In this document: positions 60,801-64,000 of the stretch, piece by piece
Numbering within the stretch: position 1 is the first letter of the stretch
How the letters are laid out: each line of letters begins with the position of its first letter
Assembly (NCBI GenBank): GCA_016648135.1
Contig: JADDOH010002085.1
Span: 213,795-277,794, forward strand
Source: Agrypnia vestita
Taxonomy: Eukaryota; Arthropoda; Insecta; Trichoptera; Phryganeidae
Length of the DNA stretch: 64,000 nucleotides
Reading direction: 5' to 3'
The notes under the pieces: generated by a model
Database searches by the model: none
What the model saw: the letters and a program-made list of their open reading frames with translations, nothing else
Told to the model about the DNA's origin: nothing
Position numbers and translations under genes: made by a program

Positions 60801-62889
60801 TAAAACATTAATACATTATACAATATAAGTATAGTACAATAAGCGACTACAAGATGAACGAAGTTCACATTCTCCGCACGACCTTATAGGCATGTAGGCT
60901 CCCAGGTCAACCAAATCAGAAAATGTGTACCCGCGTCTTTGTGGCAATATATATTTTTTTGTTTAGGTTGATTTCCGAAGAGTCCGTCTTACACGCTCAA
61001 TTACTTTCGGTCAGGAGCGATATAATTTCTCTCTTAAACTGAAGTTGTGTCATGTGAAATATGTCGATGTTGGGGTTCTATGATGTGACCTCGTTGTAGA
61101 GGTTTAGCATTCTTGGTAGAGAATCATATATAATGCTTTATTTCATTTTTTTCCTCACTCCTTATAACGAAAACTCTCTATCACGAAACAACTTGCTCGG
61201 TCCCTTGGATTTCGTTATAGAGAGTGACAGATGTAGTTCTATTTTTTATAGCAAAATCGTTGTACTAATTTTGAAGATAGTAATAATATTTACGTGACAC
61301 GTATTCCGTGTCTCATAAATAATAAATACATTCCGTGAGCGTATCTGCATATTAAATTTTTTAAAAAACTCACCAACTTCCCAGACTTTGAAGTACCCTC
61401 ACTCCTCCTTCGTAACCCAATCCGACATCATCAGGAACTGTGAAGGTGCTGTCTGTCGCCCCGGTGCTGGAGCTCACTTGTGGTACCTGTCACAAAACAT
61501 CGCTAGTTTTAGAAAAACAATTTATGCTCTGCTTTAAGTAAACGTACACAGAAAGAGATAAGATTCAGAGATTTAGTTGAGATATATCTCAAACATATGT
61601 AAATGACGTTCAATCTAATAGCGAGACTCGATATGGGCATATAAACACCATCTAGAACCGTAGATACCTTTAGCTACCTACTTGTTCTGCAAAATTTGAC
61701 AAAGAGAAGAATCAAATTACGAACATTTGTTTCTTTTTAATTGAAGCAGGGGATATTCAAATTTATCCAGCGAACGGACAGAATATCAATTGTCAACGGA
61801 TTATCATACGATGTTCAATGTTCAACAAGCGTGAAATGTGGCATGAGGCAAGTGGTGTTATTCGAATATCTGAGACGGTGGACTGCAATGGCTGTCAGGT
61901 TACTGTGAAACAGCTCCCTGCGGACATAGTAGACCAACATGCTGAAACTGACACAACCTATCTAACCGATCCGAAAACCCACGATAGACCTAGATATTCC
62001 AAAAATGTAAAGAAAATAAATAATTTAAAAAAACATAAGAACATCCACATTGAACGTTGCATTGTGTAGAGTGATTTTAACTGAAACCAGCTTATACAGG
62101 TTGTAAGCCCTGAGCCATCGTATGAAGAGACTACCATATATGTTTCTCATATATAAATAGCTTATTTTCTGCGAGATTTATATAATTTATATTAATTAAT
62201 TAATATCATTGTCTAATTTGTGTCGTCCTATAAATGTGGGAGACATATAACTTTTTTTTTGTATTCTTTTCTTAACATGTATTTATGTCTTCCTGTTGGA
62301 AAACTAAATAAATCAAACATAATAATTTCGTCGTCTGTCTGTCGTCTGTCTGTCGTCTGTCGTCTGTCTCCGTATCTTCATGTAACGTTCGTAATTTCGT
62401 TCGAATTCACGGTTAAAAAAAACAAATTAAACAGCCGGAATGTAACTCGAATCCCGGGCCACCAAACCCGAACCCCGCCGTTCCACGCATTTTGCTACGG
62501 CCGCCTCTCCGTGGAGCGCCCAAAAGATATATTAAAGCTTAGCAAAGACGCGAGCCAAAAGAGAGAGTAAAATGATTAGGTGCTCAGTAATTTTCGGTTT
62601 GGTGGTAGACGGGATGAATGGGTACCTTGATGGGGGAGCCCACCGCGCTGTACTGGTGGTGGTGCTGCTGCTGCGCGGCGCCGGGCGGGTTGGGGGGGGC
62701 GGGCAGCTGCCCCGCGCCCTGCCCGCCCGGCCCGCCCGGCCCGCCCGGCCCGCCCGGCCCGCCCTGCCCCGCGGCCTCCCGGCGCGCCGCCTGCGCCGCG
62801 GCCGCCATGTGCTGCTGCACGGCCACGTGCGCCTCCAGGTACGCGGTCTTCTGCGCCTCCGTCATCTTCTCCATGTTCACCGTGCCGTC
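45583..62889 (-). CDS. C2H2 zinc-finger transcription factor, C-terminal eight exons (5' partial)
   Basis: Exons in coding order: 62889-62626, 61486-61374, 55828-55620, 54185-54102, 53828-53691, 51387-51212, 49248-49036, 45891-45583. All introns are GT-AG, the phases agree at every junction, and the exons sum to 1506 bases (501 residues plus stop). In this segment, finger 1 (residues 200-222, [19 protein letters not shown]) and finger 2 (228-252, [19 protein letters not shown], with H-x5-H) are linked by TGEKP, as in DNA-binding arrays. Finger 3 (345-367) and finger 4 (453-475) stand alone between Gln-rich stretches. Low-complexity tracts are GGPGGP in the first exon, Gly-Ala in the third, poly-Gln in the sixth and 14 Gln at residues 410-423. 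It is probably a nuclear transcription regulator. The pairing of RKDKL/RRDKL fingers looks like a conserved insect factor, but I cannot name it safely. The N-terminus lies beyond the right edge. Confidence 0.88.
45895..46825. other. Zinc-finger gene last intron, unresolved part
   Basis: Intronic to the minus-strand gene. Long frames next to the exon are extensions of its CAG run. No other exon or repeat is recognised. Confidence 0.45.
46830..46965 (+). pseudogene. LINE 3' coding end, relic
   Basis: It reads [36 protein letters not shown] and a stop, then GATGACGATGAAGAA. RW.ELA.DR..WR..V.EAK.H.GL is the usual C-terminus of RTE-like LINEs, and a short tandem tail is also typical. Only this end is kept, inside the last intron of the zinc-finger gene. 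Confidence 0.7.
46970..49030. other. Zinc-finger gene intron, nothing firm
   Basis: Intronic DNA. Frames such as 46890-47210 on the minus strand are hydrophobic chance frames. A patch at 48590-48720 is richer in G/C but shows no recognised unit. Confidence 0.4.
49036..49248 (-). CDS. Zinc-finger gene exon encoding finger 3
   Basis: It is 213 bases, phase 0 at both ends; acceptor CTACTAG, donor CAG|GTATTG. It begins [12 protein letters not shown] and encodes the finger [19 protein letters not shown] with its second His at AKSH, then a Gly/Ser-rich tail ending MQQQQNHQ. Confidence 0.86.
49389..49610. repeat. MITE of the GCAAAGGCAGCAATATC family, right end lost
   Basis: It begins ACAAAAGCAAAGGCAGCAATA and follows the 23588-23842 copy (GGATTACTAAT, GAATTCGA, TTTATAGGAAA, AAATCTAGAATTCAGTA, AATTAGTAATTCTC). 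The terminal inverted repeat at the right is missing or degraded. It lies in the intron just 5' of the finger-3 exon (plus-strand right side). Confidence 0.68.
50230..51034. mobile_element. 805-bp non-autonomous DNA element with CATTTG duplication
   Basis: The ends are exact inverted repeats beginning AAGGCGTCCCTATAAAAAGG. CATTTG flanks both sides (50224-50229 and 51035-51040). Inside there is no transposase; a GTGTGT microsatellite lies at 50743-50772. The superfamily is unclear. It sits in the intron between the Gln-rich and finger-3 exons, ending about 180 bases from the Gln-rich exon. Confidence 0.75.
51212..51387 (-). CDS. Zinc-finger gene exon, Gln-rich linker
   Basis: It is 176 bases; acceptor TTCGCAG, donor CAG|GTGTGT. 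It encodes [17 protein letters not shown] and then Gln-rich and Ser/Thr-rich sequence. The LKIEDVKP stretch could be a sumoylation-type site (I-E-D-V-K is only a near match), so I do not claim one. Confidence 0.85.
51503..51996. repeat. Foldback MITE, diverged copy
   Basis: The ends CTCGTAGCTAGTAGCAAAA and TTTTGCTACTAGCTACGAG are inverted. Inner words (GATAAGCAATATCAAAA, ATTTCTGACCTAT, GCAAGGTTTCAATCATTTTA) match the 39405-39939 family. It starts about 115 bases from the acceptor of the Gln-rich exon. Confidence 0.75.
52000..53425. other. Zinc-finger gene intron, AT-rich
   Basis: Nothing recognised; chance frames only. Confidence 0.45.
53430..53623. repeat. 194-bp foldback MITE beside the finger-2 exon
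   Basis: CATTGTAATGCTGCCAATTT at the left is matched inverted at the right (AAATTGACGGCATTATAATG). The arms continue through GACGTTTTAA, TTGACAG and CAATTAGAAAGCTC. It ends 67 bases from the finger-2 exon's donor side (53691). Confidence 0.75.
53691..53828 (-). CDS. Zinc-finger gene exon encoding finger 2
   Basis: It is 138 bases; acceptor TTCCAG, donor ACAC|GTAAGT. It begins in the linker (EKPYICEVC) and encodes a C-x2-C-x12-H-x5-H finger followed by [17 protein letters not shown]. The basic GKR could belong to a nuclear-import signal. Confidence 0.88.
54102..54185 (-). CDS. Zinc-finger gene exon encoding finger 1
   Basis: It is 84 bases; acceptor TTTCAG, donor ACAG|GTAATT. It encodes [19 protein letters not shown] and the rest of a complete C-x2-C-x12-H-x3-H finger, ending HTG of the TGEKP linker. 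Confidence 0.88.
54915..55606. repeat. TTCGG-rich element, hAT-like MITE
   Basis: The left end is GAGATGCACCGAAATTCG and the right end, inverted, is CATTCGGTGCAAGAC. Clusters of GAACTTCGG/CCGAATTTCGG occupy 54940-55015 and 55520-55595. Ends reading (A/T)GCACCGAA with many CCGAA/TTCGG words are typical of a widespread insect hAT-type MITE group. No clear 8-bp duplication was found. The right end lies about 14 bases from the Gly-Ala exon. Confidence 0.6.
55620..55828 (-). CDS. Zinc-finger gene exon with Gly-Ala tract
   Basis: Acceptor CTCGCAG, donor GATG|GTAACA. It encodes [20 protein letters not shown], then a Gly-Ala low-complexity run, then [17 protein letters not shown], and enters finger 1 in the next exon. 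A TTCGG-rich transposon ends within about 20 bases of its donor. Confidence 0.85.
55938..56635. repeat. Foldback MITE with a SINE inside its loop
   Basis: The left end GGGTGCCTCTTAGCTAGTAGC and right-side words GCTACTAGTTATACT mirror each other, with CGACAGTTACGGAGATAAGC matched by CTGCATAACTGTCGAC. The middle is interrupted by a SINE (56255-56413), so the palindromic element is the older of the two. Confidence 0.7.
56255..56413 (-). repeat. tRNA-derived SINE, family C
   Basis: The minus strand starts GGTGGCCCTCGTAGCGCAGT (A-box region), has GGGTTCGATTCCCGG (B-box), then a body ending near CTGTAGAGGAGT and a run of nine A. An (ATTTT)n run borders its head at 56412-56430. The arms do not make a proper tRNA cloverleaf, so it is not a tRNA gene. 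Confidence 0.72.
56640..58565. other. Zinc-finger gene intron, AT-rich
   Basis: No exon or paired repeat recognised. Frames of 60-101 codons here have no coding signature. Confidence 0.4.
58568..58758 (+). repeat. tRNA-derived SINE, family B, with poly-A tail
   Basis: It is nearly identical to 30429-30606: TCTTGTGGTTGGGACACTCG, B-box GGGTTCGAATC, AGACTAGCAAGTTAGTCC, ATTCCGTGTTCGCATCTC. It ends in a run of 17 A, suggesting fairly recent retroposition. Confidence 0.85.
58870..59280. repeat. Rearranged MITEs of the GCAAAGGCAGCAATATC family
   Basis: The end word occurs as AAAAGCAAAGGCAGCATATC (58888), CAAAGACAGCAATATCC (58999) and, inverted, GGATATTGCTGCC (59249). The interior words do not follow the intact copy at 23588-23842, so this looks like two or more overlapping or deleted copies. 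Confidence 0.55.
59690..59950 (+). pseudogene. Mariner-like transposase C-terminal relic
   Basis: The plus strand reads FLAKHSIPG, then in a shifted frame [35 protein letters not shown], a stop, [43 protein letters not shown] is the hallmark of mariner transposases; the final catalytic Asp of PCD is replaced by Asn here. Stops and frameshifts make it inactive. Confidence 0.72.
60040..61232. mobile_element. Pogo/Tigger-like element, decayed
   Basis: The left edge carries TCTCTGTAACGAAACTCCCT (60059-60085). The right edge carries, inverted, CACTCTCTATAACGAAATCC (about 61205-61225), with CTTATAACGAAAACTCTC just inside. Ends rich in TATAACGAAA are typical of pogo-type elements. A transposase relic on the plus strand (about 60465-60600) reads [20 protein letters not shown], resembling the acidic C-terminal tail of Tigger-type transposases. 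Stops interrupt it. Confidence 0.6.
61374..61486 (-). CDS. Zinc-finger gene exon ([20 protein letters not shown])
   Basis: It is 113 bases and too short to show as an isolated long frame. Acceptor GTGACAG, donor TTG|GTGAGT. It encodes 37 residues and two bases of a Trp codon completed by the next exon. Phase matches both neighbours, which is the main support. Confidence 0.8.
61818..62180. repeat. Diverged copy of the TCGTCTCTGTGAGAC repeat
   Basis: Words in the same order as at 37680: GAACGTTGCATTGTGTAGAG, CCAGCTTATACAGGTTGTAA, GCCCTGAG, ATATAAATAGCTTATTTTCT. It is well diverged. The 83-codon plus-strand frame through it has no recognisable domain. Confidence 0.4.
62325..62560 (-). repeat. 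tRNA-derived SINE, family A
   Basis: The plus strand shows (TCTGTCTGTCG)-type repeats, TTCGTTCGAATTCACGG, CGGAATGTAACTCGAATCCC (B-box complement) and CGGCCGCCTCTCCG. It is the third family-A copy and lies 65 bases from the first visible zinc-finger exon. Confidence 0.72.
62626..62889 (-). CDS. Zinc-finger gene exon with Ala, Gly-Pro and Gln/His tracts
   Basis: First exon visible in the window; phase 0 at both ends; acceptor GCACAG, donor GTACCC. It encodes 88 residues from [13 protein letters not shown] to YSAVGSPIK, with [14 protein letters not shown] and a QQQHHHQ run. It is very GC-rich against its introns, which also opens long false frames on the other strand. Confidence 0.85.
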
Positions 62890-62894
62890 CTGTG

Positions 62895-63570
62895 CACACG
62901 ACAACACGTCTTACATACATGTCTTAGACAATGACAAGTTAAAACACTGACAAGTACAACAATGACAAGTACACACGATAACACGGGTTTGATTTGAGGC
63001 GATTCTAGTAAAGTCTGGCAATTCTAGTAAAATTCACATATTTTTCTCACAGCTTCTTATGCATTTTGTGTTACATTTTTGTATCAAATAAATAAATATT
63101 TATTAGGTTTCATACAAAGAGGCTACAATTTCATATGTGGGGTATAAAAGCAAAAGCATGCTCGATGTACTGTAATATATATGAAGGATTGAAAAATGTA
63201 AATCTAAGCCACTTGTTCCTGAATAATTGTCAGTCCCGAGAAAGCGAGCGAGCAGTGAGGTGGAAAACCAGTAACAGGTACGAAGAAGAGAGTAGGGGCG
63301 GAAGAAGCCGAAAAAAGGTGAAGAAGGGATATGAGGGTTAAGAGAGAAGGGCAAGGAGAAGAAGAGGAACGGCGGAGCAGATAAAAGATGTAACAATGAA
63401 AAAAAAAGAGATGTGGTAGAGTGGGTTAGGGGAAAAGCAGACGTTGAGTGTGTTTAAAGGGATGGAAGGAAAGAACTGAGTGAGTGGGGATTGAAAGGGG
63501 GAAAAGGGAAAAGGAAAGTAGAATAGTAAAAAAGAAATGTAGTCTTCAGTTTCTTTCCTGCGATATCTTT
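62895..63570. other. Zinc-finger gene intron, purine-rich
   Basis: The stretch 63235-63530 is strongly G/A-rich on the plus strand. A GGGGTATAAAAGCAAAAGCA fragment of the GCAAAGGCAGC MITE lies at 63138. No further exon is recognised before the edge. Confidence 0.45.
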
Positions 63571-63574
63571 AGAA

Positions 63575-64000
63575 AGTGGTCTGGTAGCTAGTAGCAAAAA
63601 CTGCGAGAGGGTCTTCATCAATTTAAAAAAAAGCATTTTTTTTAAATATTTCTGATTTGTTTTCTGTAAAATGTTAGATTGTAAACTACAGTATTAAGTT
63701 ATATGGAATATTAAAAATTCATTCGCTTTAACACAAATCAAATAAAATGACAAACCTTATAAAAAATATTTATCAAATTTCTACAAGGTTTTTAATAATT
63801 TTATTTGACTTGTATCGAAGCGAATAATTTTTTAATATTTTATATTAGTTACTCTAGTGACAGTCCAACGTTTTTCTGAAAAAAAATGCAAACTTTGATG
63901 TTTATCTCTGTAACTGTCAACATTTCACCCAAAGTGTAAATATATTTTCTTTTCGAAATTGCACGAAGAAGAATGCTTTTGCTACTTACTATCTATGAGA
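63575..64000. repeat. Foldback MITE, cut by the window edge
   Basis: The left end TGGTAGCTAGTAGCAAAAA and inner words (AAATATTTCTGATT, AAATGACAAACCTTATAAAA, TTTTTAATAATTTTATTTGA, CTCTAGTGACAGTCCAACGT, GTAACTGTCAACATTTCACC) match the 55938-56635 copy. The right end GCTTTTGCTACTTACTATCT is almost complete at the edge. Confidence 0.7.

Noticed and set aside
62572..62950. Frames of 107-120 codons rich in Arg, Pro or Cys near 62.6-62.9 kb
   Set aside because: Shadows of the Gly-Pro exon 62626-62889. Only one frame has splice signals and matches the next exon.

Overview
This window looks like nuclear DNA of an insect, most likely a moth or butterfly. It is AT-rich, has GT-AG introns, holds two seven-transmembrane gustatory-type receptor genes with the insect layout of one long first exon plus three short phase-0 C-terminal exons, and is full of SINEs, LINE relics, foldback MITEs and Helitron-like repeats. 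The frequent TACCTA/TAGGTA words fit Lepidoptera, but the order is an inference. There is no bacterial-style operon.

Four host genes are supported. (1) 1157-2161 (+): a small secreted protein of 139 residues in two exons, with a canonical TATA/initiator promoter. Its mature part is two tandem copies of a six-cysteine module with identical spacing (C-x10-C-x-C-x16-C-x-C-x3-C). I do not recognise the family. (2) 5154-14042 (+) and (3) 24474-28045 (+): two paralogous gustatory-type receptors (398 and 395 residues) with four exons each and identical exon phases; their first three exons also match in length. They are clearly a tandem duplication. The first intron of the upstream copy has grown to about 7.4 kb by transposon insertion, against about 1.0 kb in the other. 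(4) 62889-45583 (-): the last eight exons (501 residues) of a C2H2 zinc-finger transcription factor with four fingers and poly-Gln, Gly-Pro, Gly-Ala and His tracts. Its 5' end lies beyond the right edge of the window. All seven splice junctions agree in phase.

Region by region: 1-5.1 kb holds the Cys-rich gene and a foldback MITE. 5.1-14.2 kb is receptor 1, whose first intron holds a Sola-like DNA transposon, a LINE relic and a Helitron-like element with a 130-bp minisatellite. 14.2-24.4 kb is almost wholly repeats (SINE, Helitron-like pieces, R1-like LINE relic, second minisatellite array, inverted MITE pair). 24.5-28.2 kb is receptor 2. 28.2-45.4 kb is intergenic and transposon-rich: a hAT-like element with a LINE inside it, a LINE inserted in another repeat with a perfect target-site duplication, a 535-bp foldback, and a TTAA-flanked element with 13 GCATGC sites clustered in its two ends. 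45.4-64 kb is the zinc-finger gene, whose introns hold several foldback MITEs, SINEs and mariner and pogo relics.

The receptors probably act in contact chemosensation and the zinc-finger protein in nuclear gene regulation. Nothing in the sequence links the four genes functionally. The most novel-looking items are the double six-cysteine secreted protein, the GCATGC element and the element with perfect 33-bp inverted repeats.
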